Part shown: positions 47,074 to 56,348 of the stretch, in pieces
How positions within the stretch are numbered: the first letter of the stretch is position 1
How the letters are laid out: every line of letters begins with the position of its first letter
Assembly: GCF_000004195.4 (NCBI RefSeq)
Contig: NC_030683.2
Coordinates: 79,508,910 to 79,572,909 of the forward strand
Origin: Xenopus tropicalis
Lineage: Eukaryota > Chordata > Amphibia > Anura > Pipidae
Length of the DNA stretch: 64,000 bases
Direction of reading: 5' to 3'
The notes under the pieces: generated by a model
Told to the model about the DNA's origin: nothing
Databases searched by the model: none
What the model saw: the letters and a program-made list of their open reading frames with translations, nothing else
Position numbers and translations under genes: made by a program

Positions 47074-48597
47074 TTAAAGGAGAAGGAAAGGCTAGTAAAG
47101 AGTTAATCTCAAGCTGCAGGCATACCTTCAGTTCTCTCAATAGTGCCCTTAAGTCTCCCCATATTTCACCTGTTCAGATGATCAGAAGCCTCATGAAAAA
47201 AAAAAACGCTGAGCTCTGTAAAGAAAGTTCCCATAATGCCTCGCTCCAAGACCCCTGTACATGCTCAGTTTGTAAGACTATGAGGAAGCTTCCTGCTGAT
47301 TGGCTCAAATCACACATTCCTAAGGAGGGGGTGAGTTCTTAGCATTCTTGAGGGAGGGGGGAGCAGGAGTGGGGAGAGAGCTGTGTGTCTCTGGCAGAGG
47401 AAAACAAACAGACAAGAAATCCTGTATCTTTTGAAAGAGAAGTCAGTGTAATGTTTCTGTGAGTGTTTATGGCTCCATTTACATAGACCTTTCTGATAAA
47501 GCTTACTTACTGTATATACTCAAGTATAAGCCGATCCGAATATAAGCCAAGGTACCTAATTTTACCTAAGAAAACTGGAAAAATGTATTGACTCGAGTAT
47601 AAGCCTAGGGTGGGAAATGTAGCAGCTACTGCAAAGTTTTTTTTAACTGTCTATACTGTCTAATAACTTCTATTTGTGAGAGTGCATCAGGGTAGACTTT
47701 ACAGGGGCCTTATGCAGCCATGGAGAAGCCATCAATCGCATTTGTGCAGTGCACTCACATCTTATGAACCCATGTTGTGTGTGTTCCCAGCACATGAATC
47801 TAGGCGTCCCTGAATGAAGCCAATTGCAGTTACAGTGCCATGTAGTTTCTAAATACCAGTATTTTGATTATTTTGGTTATTAAGCTGCATGAGGCTGTGC
47901 ATATATGGTCCTTTAGAGAGCCTCAACATTCCCCAACTATTGTGAATATAAAAATGAAAGAATCAGATGATAAAAACAGCAGAACACAATATTCATTATA
48001 AATTGCCTAATAAAATTAGCCTTCATATGGAATCATGACACGAGCACAAAACATATGAGACAGATGAAACCTACAAACTATAAAGTGCGTGCCTACAGAA
48101 ATGCTACAGTAACATTAGTGCAATTCAGATGATTTCAGCTTATGCAATGATTAAAGTAACTAGTGTTGCCCAATATCAATCAGAGGCAAGCAAGGCACTA
48201 TTGACACTATATATACGGTACGTCAAAGGAATCATATATTGGCCATTGTTCTGCCATTTCGAAAATACTGTTTATCAATGCTACTTACTAGTCAGCAAGT
48301 GACAGGGGCTGCATCTCCTTACTACTTTATACTCTTTGATGCTGTGGCATCTGACCAGAAATAGCTGGATACCTATGAGTGGTAGAATCTCAATATCCTT
48401 GGGGTATTTGATTTTAAGTATGGTTTGTGCAAGCGATCGCGCGCGTAGGAGCGCACGAACATACGTCCGCGGGGGGGGGGGGATGCAATGAATGAATGAC
48501 ATCTTATCTATATACTCGAATATAAACATTTTTGGTGCTGAAAAACTCGGCTTATACTCGAGTATATACGGTAGTTTTTACCTTTCTTTCTCCTTTG
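47074..48597. mobile_element. T2-type MITE interrupted by a 1.06-kb element
   Basis: The left end is ttaaaggagaaggaaaggct and the right end is cctttctttctcctttga (TTAA decayed). The left ~90 bp matches 3240-3617. The right part (catagacctttctgat, gcttactta, then gtttttacc after the gap) matches 39227-39636 inverted. The gap at 47510-48571 is a later insertion. The net element is about 460 bp and non-coding. Confidence 0.8.
47508..48573. mobile_element. 1062-bp TA-target element nested in a T2 MITE
   Basis: Termini ctgtatatactcaagtataa (47510 on) and, inverted at 48571, ccgtatatactcgagtataa, both continuing into gccga: a 25-bp repeat with two mismatches. TA lies on each side (47508-47509 and 48572-48573). 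The intact T2 relative at 39227 has a single TA at this point, so TA is a true duplication. This suggests a Tc1/mariner-type transposon. I see no transposase frame in the interior, so it is non-autonomous. It includes a CpG-rich patch and G-run (48430-48482). Confidence 0.85.
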
Positions 48598-48869
48598 ACC
48601 AGAAATAGCATAAAAGGGGGAATGCCAAATGCACCTTCATATCATACAGTGTAGTTCACGTGTACTGTATAAATAAATCCTAGTTCAAGAAATGCATTAA
48701 AGTCAGTAGGGTTTTTTTTTTACAGCATTGGAGTCTATGGGGAATATTTATCATCCTGTGTAAAAAGTGGAGTGAAGCATTACCATTAATGATGTTGCCC
48801 AGGCCAACCAATCAGCAATTAGATTTCAACAGTTAGAAAATCAAAGCAAAGCATCTGTTTGGCTGATCA
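48598..48869. other. No feature seen
   Basis: Short single-copy stretch with a T-run at 48713-48721. Confidence 0.5.
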
Positions 48870-49198
48870 CTGGTAATTAGTGATGCGTGAATTTTTTGGC
48901 AGGCATGGATTCACACTGAATTTCGGCATTTCGCCGATTCGGTGCTAAAAAATTTCTTGCGCATCAAAAAAATTGGCAATCAAATTGGGTTTAGTTGCCT
49001 CAAAATGGGCATGATCGCATGAAAATGACCATGGCCATTTCAAAATCGGAGTGGCCGCATTAAAAAATTGTGCATGACAAAATGATTGCGCAACAACTGC
49101 GTTTCACAAATTTTTCACCATTTTATTAATTTTTTGGTAGTTTTGCTAATATTTCAACAAAACAAAATGGGACAGATTTGCTCATCCCTACTGGTAAT
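48870..49198. mobile_element. 313-bp hAT MITE with perfect 8-bp TSD
   Basis: The element is 48878-49190, starting tagtgatgcgtgaatt and ending aatttgctcatcccta-like (gatttgctcatcccta). ctggtaat flanks both sides (48870-48877 and 49191-49198), the 8-bp duplication of hAT elements. The interior repeats aaaatg(g)gc..gatcgcat-like units (49005-49070). Non-coding. Its ends identify the fragments at 1880-2344 and 24168-24205. Confidence 0.88.
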
Positions 49199-49410
49199 GT
49201 TTTACTTCATTTTTACTCAGCATGATAAACATACCCCTTTGTGTACAACTGCACTTTAGCATGGCTCAAACACAACTGTGACAAAATTCTTTGCTGTCAA
49301 GATGTCACTGTTTCTTGCACTTAGCATCAAATTGACACCTATAAGTGACTGGTGCATGTGCACTGAAACTACTGGGGCAGGCGGCTGTGGGAATCCTGTT
49401 GTTACTGTTA
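49199..49410. other. No feature seen
   Basis: Single-copy gap between two hAT MITEs. Confidence 0.5.
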
Positions 49411-49624
49411 CCTTAGACCAGGGGTGGCCAATACATCGATCGCGGTCCACCAGTCAATCCCCCGTAGGTCACTGGTGGGCCGCGATGAAGCCAGGGATGC
49501 AGAAGTGCTGCGTGAATGTGTACGTATGCTGCGTCATGTATGTACGCATTCATGCCGCACTTCTGCATTCCGTGGTCATAAGTCCACAGCGGAATGGAAA
49601 AGTCTGGCCACCCCTGCATTAGAC
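49411..49624. mobile_element. 198-bp hAT MITE, CAGGGGTGGCCA ends
   Basis: The element is 49419-49616 with caggggtggcca at the left and tggccacccctg at the right, a perfect 12-bp inverted repeat. The flanks are ccttagac (49411-49418) and cattagac (49617-49624), an 8-bp target duplication with one mismatch. The CAGGGGTGGC terminus is that of the hAT (Charlie-like) group. The middle folds on itself (gcgtgaatgtgtacg facing cgtacgcattcatgc-like). Several overlapping ORFs on both strands are by-products. Confidence 0.88.
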
Positions 49625-50155
49625 GTACAAGTAGTACAAGTAGGTTTCCATTTGCTTTGAGAATGAGCCCTTTTAGCCTCCCCTTAAAGAAAGAAATTGT
49701 GTTATATATAGTTATAAGTTATCCCATGAATACCATCTGATGGTAGCCTCACAAATACCATCCTTCTCTGATTATAAGAAGAATTAAAAATGATATGTAT
49801 CTCTAACTAGCACAACCAACCTTTTATCTACTGCCAGCTGAACTGTATGCATTAGCTGTATTCTCAGGGGTTTTCAGAATGAAAGCTTTTCTGGCCATGT
49901 CATCTTTGAGATGAATCAACTAAGTTAATTTATAATTAGAAATGAATTAGGTTATTTGATTATAGATTAAAATGGGCTAATTAATTTATCTTCTAACACT
50001 GAGAAAGTGTGATACTCCAATTTATTTTTAATCAGAGCTAAGACCACCCTAATTATTATGACTTTTTTTTTTGGACGGCTTTACTTGTAGTATTCTGCAT
50101 TGCAGATCAAAATTGCATTCTATGGTGCATTATTTTAAAGTCCCAGCCAAATTGT
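49625..50155. other. No gene seen
   Basis: Single-copy DNA with a short palindromic ataccatctgatggta word at 49730-49745. Confidence 0.5.
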
Positions 50156-50372
50156 TAAGGTCCCCATACACGGGCCGACTATAGCTGCCGATATCGGTCC
50201 CTTGGACTGATTCGGCAGCTAATTGGCCCGTGTATGGGCAGAACAGAGCAGCCTGGCCGACCGATATCTGGCCTGAAATTGGCCAGATCTCGATTGGCCA
50301 GGTTAGAAAATCCAGTCCGATCGGGGACCGCATCGGCTCCTTGATGCGGTCTCCGAACGACTTACCTATAAC
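50156..50372. repeat. Hairpin repeat starting ggtccccatacacggg
   Basis: 50163-50176 (cccatacacgggcc) pairs perfectly with 50225-50238 (ggcccgtgtatggg), and inside it agctgccgat pairs with attcggcagct. The following gatatctggcc/ggccagatctcgat words repeat the symmetry. I recognise this as a common amphibian interspersed repeat texture but cannot give its superfamily. The ORF across it is spurious. Confidence 0.65.
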
Positions 50373-50648
50373 CACAAATGTATAAATATATATATCGTCA
50401 CTAATTGGGCTTCGACATACATGCCAAATTTTCTAACTTTTCTGGAGATATGAAAAAAAAAATTGTGAAAAATTTCTGTATATTTTGAGTTTTTTTTCCA
50501 TAGAAAAGTTAATTTTACACACTTTTTTTGTTGTTTGTAAAAGCCCTGATACTCCCAAGTCCAACGATACCAAATAGGTGGTGGTACCCCACAGTTCCTG
50601 TCCAAAAGTAACCCCCAAACTAAAGCAATACTTTGTACAATATCACAT

Positions 50649-51055
50649 GTACAAATGCAAATGTAATAAAATGAAATCACGAAAATGCAATAAAACCACT
50701 ACAAGCAATGAAAGAACAATAATTGCAATGAAATCAGTGGTCAGAGCCCTGGATCCACCAATGTCACAGAAAAACCAACCTTTTTTGGGGCACTAAACAC
50801 ACAATAAAGAACAATGCAAAGAAAACACAATAAAATCAGTAAAATCCAATAAAATCACCTAAACCAACAGAAAATCTACCAACGACACTGCAGAACCAAC
50901 CATTTTTCGGGCACTAGACACACAATAAAGAACAATGCAAATGTAATAAAATCAAATCACGAAAATGCAATAAAACCACTAAAAGCAACGAAAGAACAAT
51001 AATTGCAATGAAATTGGTGGTCAGAGCCCTGGATCCACCAACGTCACCGCATATT
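50649..51055. repeat. 280-bp period tandem repeat with 121-bp sub-period
   Basis: The block aatgcaaatgtaataaaat ... ggatccacca occurs at 50654-50760 and again at 50934-51040 (period 280). Between them cactaaacacacaataaaga (about 50790) recurs about 121 bp later (cactagacacacaataaag). So this is a two-level repeat. The high density of caataaa/gcaat words gives it an A-rich strand. Confidence 0.8.
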
Positions 51056-51205
51056 CAGCACCCAATAGCAATAGAAAAGTTAAAATGCAATAAAAAACAG
51101 AAATCAATTATGAAAATACCAAAAAAACACAAAAATGCAACCAAATAAATCAAATAATTATAGAACAAGATCAGAAATAAAGTTTTAGTTAAAAAAAGAC
51201 TGCCA

Positions 51206-51258
51206 AAGAAAGTAAAGAAAGAAAGAAAAGAAAAGAAAGAAAGAAAAAAGGGGGAAAA
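51206..51258. repeat. (GAAA)n purine tract
   Basis: Imperfect gaaa/aagaaa repeats ending in aaaaaggggg. Confidence 0.9.
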
Positions 51259-51267
51259 AAAAGTATA

Positions 51268-51332
51268 AGTGTGTGTGTAAGTGTATGTGTGTGCTTGGCA
51301 AAGTTGTATATAAGTGTGTATGTGTGCAAAAG
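51268..51332. repeat. GT-rich microsatellite
   Basis: aagtgtgtgtgtaagtg-type repeats with interruptions. The 129-codon ORF starting at 51271 translates this tract and is not a gene. Confidence 0.85.
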
Positions 51333-51661
51333 TGTAATAATGAGAAAGATAGAAGAAATGGAAAAAAAAAATTTAGACAGTTTAGATAGAAATAATCAAA
51401 ATAAACAGTGTTGTAGAGTTGTAGTTCAGCTCACCCATGGCAGGCAGGCGATCAGAGGCGATCCAATCGATCAGGAAGGCAGCAGGGGTCCCAGCAGACA
51501 TGTGTGCAGGCAGAGAGGGGGAGGCGATAGAAGGGGACAGCAGTGGACACGTCATCATAACGTGCCCACTGCTGCCATTGGCTGGAGGACCCGATCGCCG
51601 GCGCTGGGGGACCGGATCCATGAGTATGTGCTTCCCTGCTCGTTGCCTAGGGGGATCTGAG

Positions 51662-51713
51662 GGGTTTACAAGCGCTGCGCTGCTTTAAAAGTGAGCGCAG
51701 CGCTTGTAAACCC
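51662..51713. repeat. Perfect 20-bp hairpin, 12-base loop
   Basis: gggtttacaagcgctgcgct (51662-51681) is exactly complementary to agcgcagcgcttgtaaaccc (51694-51713). It lies about 95 bp inside the TTAA terminus, where piggyBac-like elements carry subterminal repeats. Confidence 0.97.
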
Positions 51714-51724
51714 GATAGTGCTGT

Positions 51725-51791
51725 AGGACATAGATTCTACGTCCTGTGGCACTTAGGTACTTTGCTACCCAGGACGTAGAATCTACGTCCT
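51725..51791. repeat. Two palindromic taGATTCTac boxes at a transposon end
   Basis: aggacatagattctacgtcc + t (51725-51745) and aggacgtagaatctacgtcc + t (51771-51791) are near-perfect 21-base palindromes, each followed by tgtggcac/tatggcac. Paired boxes this close to the TTAA end are plausible transposase-binding sites. Confidence 0.9.
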
Positions 51792-52020
51792 ATGGCACTA
51801 AAAGGGTTAAATATATTTTCAGGGCAGGAACCACATCAGTTCATTAATGGCCTTTCATAGTTCTTTCATTGTTCGTTAGGCCAAAATCAGGCACCTCAGA
51901 ATGGGTATGTTGTATGTATGTATGTATGTAAGTATGTATGTATATCTTTATTTATAAAGCGCTACTTATATACACAGCGCTGTACCATAGAATACATTAA
52001 TACAAACAGGGGGTTATTAA

Positions 52021-53068
52021 GTAATAACTTTGCTTTTTAACTTGTTTATTAATGACCTGGAGGAGGGCATAGAGAGTACTGTTCTATTTTTGCTGATGAC
52101 ACTAAATTGTGCAAAACTATAAGTTCCATGCAGGATGCTGCCGCTTTGCAGAGCGATTTGACAAAATTGGAAAACTGGGCAGCAAAATGGAAAATGAGGT
52201 TCAATGTTGACAAGTGCAAAGTTATGCACTTTGGTAGGAATAATATAAACGCTAACTATCTACTGAATGGTAGTGTGTTAGGGGTATCCTTAATGGAGAA
52301 GGATCTAGGGGTTTTTGTAGATCACAAGTTGTCTAATTCCAGGCAGTGTCATTCTGTGGCTACTACAGCAAATAAAGTGCTGTCTTGTATAAAAAAGGGC
52401 ATTGACTCAAGGGATGAAAACATATTTTTGCCTCTTTATAGGTCCCTGGTAAGGCCTCACCTTGAGTATGCAGTGCAGTTTTGGGCTCCAGTCCTTAAGA
52501 AGGATATTAATGAGCTGGAGAGAGTGCAGAGACGTGCAACTAAACTGGTAAAGGGGATGGAAGATTTAAGCTATGAGATTAGACTGTCTGGGGTTGGGGT
52601 TGTTTTCTCTGGAAAAGAGGCGCTTGCGAGGGGACATGATTACTCTGTACAAGTACATTAGAGGGGATTATAGGCAGATGGGGGATGTTCTTTTTTCCCA
52701 TAAAGACAATCAACGCACCAGAGGTCACCCCTATAGATTAGAGGAACGGAGCTTCCATTTGAAGCAGCGTAGGTGGTTTTTCACGGTGAGGGCAGTGAGG
52801 CTGTGGAATGCCCTTCCTAGTGATGTGGTAATGGCAGACTCTGTTAATGCCTTTAAGAGGGGCCTGGATGAGTTTTTGAACAAGCAGAATATCCAAGGCT
52901 ATTGTGATACTAATATCTACAGTTAGTATTACTGGTTGTATATATAGTTTATGTATGTGAGTGTATAGATTGGTAAGTATAGGTTGTGTGCTGGGTTTAC
53001 TCGGATGGGTTGAACTTGATGGACAATGGTCCTTTTTCAACCCTATGTAACTATGTAACTATGTAATA
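52021..53068 (+). mobile_element. CR1 LINE inserted in the L2 3' UTR
   Basis: The body is 52027-53062. It begins within RT motif B (LLFNLFINDL-like) and ends in the gtaactatgtaactatgtaa tail. gtaata occurs on both sides (52021-52026 and 53063-53068), a probable 6-bp target duplication. The L2 UTR reads straight across the junction when compared with 8497-8702. It is a close relative of 9531-11440, opposite in orientation, and more severely 5'-truncated. Confidence 0.88.
52027..52926 (+). pseudogene. CR1 reverse transcriptase C-terminal part
   Basis: Starts in motif B/C. The FADD box is present in DNA (tttgctgatgac near 52089) but out of frame with the preceding residues. The main frame from 52107 reads CKTISSMQDAAALQSDLTKL, KDLGVFVDHKLSNSRQC, then RPHLEYAVQFWAPVLKKDINELERVQRR. 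A frameshift near 52590-52610 moves the end (FSLEKRRLRGDMITLYKYIRG, then VRAVRLWNALPSDVV) into another frame, closing at 52926. This end is more complete than in the 9.8-kb copy. Confidence 0.9.
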
Positions 53069-53224
53069 CAAAGTATAACAATAAATGCAAATAAATACAA
53101 GATACAGTTGCAATAAGTTAAGAGTCAAAGACACAAGAGGATGGAGGTCCCTGCCCCGTAGACCTTACAATCTATATGGGAGGGTAATTTACAGACACAA
53201 ATAGGCAAATATAAGTGCTGTAGG

Positions 53225-53954
53225 TCACAGTGCACCCACCACAATATAAGTGCTAGTTCCCAGATCAGGGGCTGTGTAGGTTCTCCAAAGGGTAGTCTTT
53301 AAGGCTTTCAAAAAGACTGATGGAGGATTCTCTCCTGAGGAAATCAGGGAGGGCATTCTAAATGTAAAGGGCAGCAAGGCAGAAAGGTTTAAGGTGGGAA
53401 ACAGGAGTAAGTAGTGAGTGGTGCAACCGAGCGGTTGCTCTGCGAGGAGCAAAGGAGTTGGGCAGGAACGTATGGAGACACAAGAGGAGAGATGTAGTTA
53501 GGAGCAGAGAATTGGAAAGCTTTGGAGATTAAGAGAAGGAGTTTGTAAGATATTCTTTGTTTAATGGGAAGCCACGATAAGGACTTTAGCAGGGGAAGGG
53601 CCTGAACTCTCTTGGATGAGAGGAGGAGAATTCTGGCAGCAGTATTTAATACAGACTGTAGGGGGGAAAGATGGGAGTTAGGGAGGCCGGTTAGTAGCAG
53701 GTTACAGTAGTGAAGTTGGAATAGGATGAGAGCATGCATGAGCAGCTTAGCTGTTGCAGTAGAAAGAAAGGGACGGATTTTGGCAATATTGCGTAAGAAA
53801 AAGTGACAGGTTTTGACAGTGGTGTTAATATGGTCAGAGAAGGAGAGACTGGAGTCAAAGATCACCCCCAAACAACGTGCCAAATCGACAGGGTTGATGA
53901 GGGTGCCATCAATAGAGATAGTAAAGGGGGGTAGGACCAGGCTTAGGCAGAAAG
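53225..53954 (-). pseudogene. L2-like LINE C-terminal region
   Basis: On the minus strand: MIFLPKPGPTPFTISIDGTL, then LARCLGVIFDSSLSFSDHIN, FFLRNIAKIRPFLSTATAKL, LHYCNLLLTGLPNSHLSPLQ, NTAARILLLSSK, and LLKSLSWLPIKQRISYKLLL. This is the thumb/C-terminal block typical of L2-clade LINEs (LGV..D..LSF..HI, then a Y-C-N-LL-G-P box, then L-WLPI..R). It is followed by decay into a second short frame (53452-53225). The frame joins 55204-55496 across the hAT insertion. Confidence 0.88.
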
Positions 53955-55211
53955 ATCATTAGTAGAGATGTAGTGAACTGTTCGCCGGCGAACTAATTCG
54001 CGCGAACATCGGGTGTTCGCAAGTTCGCGATCTTTTAGCGATGTTCGCAATTTTGGGTTCGCCTTAGCTGGAGCCAAATTTTGACCTCTCACCCCAGAGC
54101 CAGCAGATACATGGCAGCCAATCAGGCAGCTCTCCCTCCTGGACCACCCCCGGACCATTCCCTTCCATATATAAACCAAAGCCCAGCAGCCATTTTACAT
54201 TCTGCCTGTGTGTGCTTGATGAGTTAGCATAGAGAGAGAGCTGTGCAGGGGTTTGAGGGACAGTTTAGGTAGCTTTGCTGACTAGTAATCTATTTTATAC
54301 TTCTCTGTATGTAGCTGCTGGGGACAGCTGTCCTGCTGATCTCATCTGCTGTAACCCAATAGTCCTTGTAAGGACTGCTTTTATTTTCTGATTACTGTTA
54401 CTCTTCTTTTCATTGTGTACTGCACCTCCGTCTGTGTGTGTTGGAGACAGGTGTGCTGGTCATAGTAGTGCACCAGCACCAACCACACATTCACATCATT
54501 TTTTTTTGTGTGTTTTTTTACTTTGCTACTGTAATTTATAGAGCCCAGTGCTATTAATCTAGCTGTGTTGGGGACTGGTGTGCTGCTCCTAGTAGTTCAC
54601 CCCCAGCACCAACCAGAGATCACTTTTTTTTTTATTATTAATTTTTTTTTAAAATTTAACTTACTGTTCTTTAACGTGTCCAGTGCTGTTTGCTGTTTTT
54701 CATAGTAGTGCACCAAACATGTTACACATAGTAATGACATTGCATTGCAATAAAATCACCCGAGCAACGTTTTTCCACCAGCAATAATATATTCCGTATC
54801 CACTACTGCGGCATTTTGTCTTTGCGTGTGAACCGGCTGTAACCTTTACACGACTTGATTGGCATGTAGACGCCGGACGTTTTAAAGCAGTCTATTACAC
54901 AAGTTTAGAAATGTAGTGTGATTTCTGCCCTTTACAGCACAAAACGCAACGTTGTGTCAACAACGTATTTTTCAGAGAAATTTTTGCCCTTGATCCCCCT
55001 CCTGCATGCCACTGTCCAGGTCGTGGCACCCTTTAAACAACTTTAAAATCAGTTTTCTGGCCAGAAATGGCTTTTCTATGTTTTAAAGTTCGCCTTCTCA
55101 TTGAAGTCTATGGGGTTCGCAAAGTTCGAAAAAGTTCGCACTTTTTAGCAGAAGTTCGCGAACGGGTTCTTGAACTTTTTTTGGGAGGTTCGCTACATCT
55201 CTAATCATTAG
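53955..55211. mobile_element. 1241-bp hAT element with perfect 8-bp TSD
   Basis: The element is 53963-55203, from tagagatgtagtgaactg to gttcgctacatctcta. atcattag flanks it at 53955-53962 and 55204-55211. The LINE protein frame is continuous if the element and one atcattag are removed, which proves the boundaries. Many gttcgc/gcgaac words crowd both ends. The interior contains a tatataaa box near 54169 and long T-rich blocks, but no transposase frame, so it is non-autonomous. It is a longer relative of 24415-24915. Confidence 0.93.
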
Positions 55212-55496
55212 TTCAGTTTTTGTTAGGTTAAGTTTGAGGTGGCGTTGGTTCATCCAATTGGAGATAGCTAGGAGGCAGTTAGAGATTTGAGTCTCAGTTT
55301 CAACTGTTAATGAAGGGGTTGAAAAATAAATTTGGATATCATCTGCATACAGATGATATTTAAAGCCGAATGAATGGATAAGATCTCACAAAGACAGTCT
55401 GTAGAGGGAGAACAACAACGGCCCAAGTACAGAGCCTTGGGGTACCCCCACATTAAGAGGAACTGGAGATGAGGTTTTGTTAGCATAGGAGACAGT
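55204..55496 (-). pseudogene. L2-like RT segment with motifs B and C
   Basis: On the minus strand: [30 protein letters not shown], one in-frame stop, then HSFGFKYHLYADDIQIYFST. The catalytic YADD lies at 55334-55352, and SNWMNQRHLKLNLTKTEL follows. It joins the motif A segment across the 55497 insertion and the C-terminal part across the hAT. Confidence 0.88.
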
Positions 55497-55715
55497 AGGG
55501 TTGATTCACTAAAGTGCGTTCATTTTTATCGCACGCTTTTTTGCGTTAAAAAAGACGCAACAATTAGCGCGCGATTCACTACAGTATTATCGCATGCATT
55601 AATTTGCGCGCAACCGAATGCGGTAATCTTAACGTGAACTATGCGAAAATTAACACCTACTTGAGGCAGGTGGTAATTATAGAAAAGTACAGTTAATGAG
55701 CTTTTGGCAATAAAA

Positions 55716-55970
55716 TATGTATGTATGTATGTATATCTTTATTTATAAAGCACTACTTATGTACGCAGTGCTGTACAGTAGAATACATTAATACAAACGG
55801 TGTTAATAAGATAATAGATAAATACAAAGTATAATAATAAATACAGATAAATACAGCAGCAATAAGTTAAGAGTCGAGGACACAAGAGGAAGGAGGTCCC
55901 TGCCCCGTAGAGCTTACAATCTATATGGGAGGGTAACTAATAGACACAAATAGGCAAATATAAGTGCTAA
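55716..55970 (-). mobile_element. Second L2-like tail, inside the MITE
   Basis: A tatgtatg run, ctttatttataaagcac, gtacagtagaatacatt, the gaggtccctgccccgtagag block and then gggagggtaactaatagaca. It is a 5'-truncated copy of the same LINE family as the host, so the nest reads L2 inside MITE inside L2. Very similar to 8497-8702. Confidence 0.85.
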
Positions 55971-56004
55971 ATATGGACTTTGCAGTGTTGTGATGCAGCC
56001 TCCA

Positions 56005-56187
56005 GTTTGCTGCATATAAATAGTAGCCGCATATAAATAGTGCATAGAAATAGTAGCATATAAATAGTAGCCGCATAGAAATAGTAGGATATAAATATTT
56101 ATATGCGGCTACTATTTATATGCTACTATTTATATGCACTATTTATATGCACTATTTATATGCGGCTACTATTTTTATGCAGCAAAC
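56005..56187. repeat. 183-bp palindrome with internal repeats
   Basis: gtttgctgcatataaatagt (from 56005) is mirrored by actatttttatgcagcaaac (to 56187), centred on ataaatatttat at 56091-56102. Both arms consist of tandem tagtagccgcatataaa / tagtgcatagaaa units, so the hairpin can slip. It probably grew inside the MITE by palindrome and slippage steps. Confidence 0.93.
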
Positions 56188-56348
56188 TGCATATAGCTGT
56201 GTACATGCGCATGCAATATCGCGCATAACTTAGCGCAAGTATGCTTATAGTGAATCGTGTGTTAAGTGGCGAAAATTTAGACGCGATAAAATTTTTATTG
56301 CACGCTATAAATAGCGCACGTTTTAATGCACTTTAGTGAATCAGCCCT

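Larger units (their letters stand above)
50373..51810. mobile_element. Probable non-autonomous piggyBac-like element, one end
   Basis: The right terminus at TTAA 51807-51810 reads, on the minus strand, ttaacccttttagtgccata, i.e. TTAA plus CCCTTT, as in piggyBac-type ends. Next to it are two 21-base near-palindromes and a 20-bp perfect hairpin (separate entries). Further in are GT-rich, GAAA-rich and 280-bp tandem repeats that may be its interior. I could not find the other terminus, so the left limit is a guess. No transposase is present. Confidence 0.45.

Noticed and set aside
46986..47342. 118-codon ORF
   Set aside because: Mostly runs through the T2 MITE at 47074, which is non-coding in its other copies.
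51271..51660. 129-codon plus-strand ORF with overlapping ORFs on both strands
   Set aside because: It translates a GT microsatellite and a GC-rich transposon end; residues are repeat-driven.
51662..51713. GC-rich hairpin that could look like a bacterial terminator
   Set aside because: Context is a eukaryotic piggyBac-like terminus, and no transcription unit precedes it.
54160..54240. TATA-like box and leader in the hAT element as a possible host promoter
   Set aside because: Lies within a non-coding transposon with no downstream reading frame.
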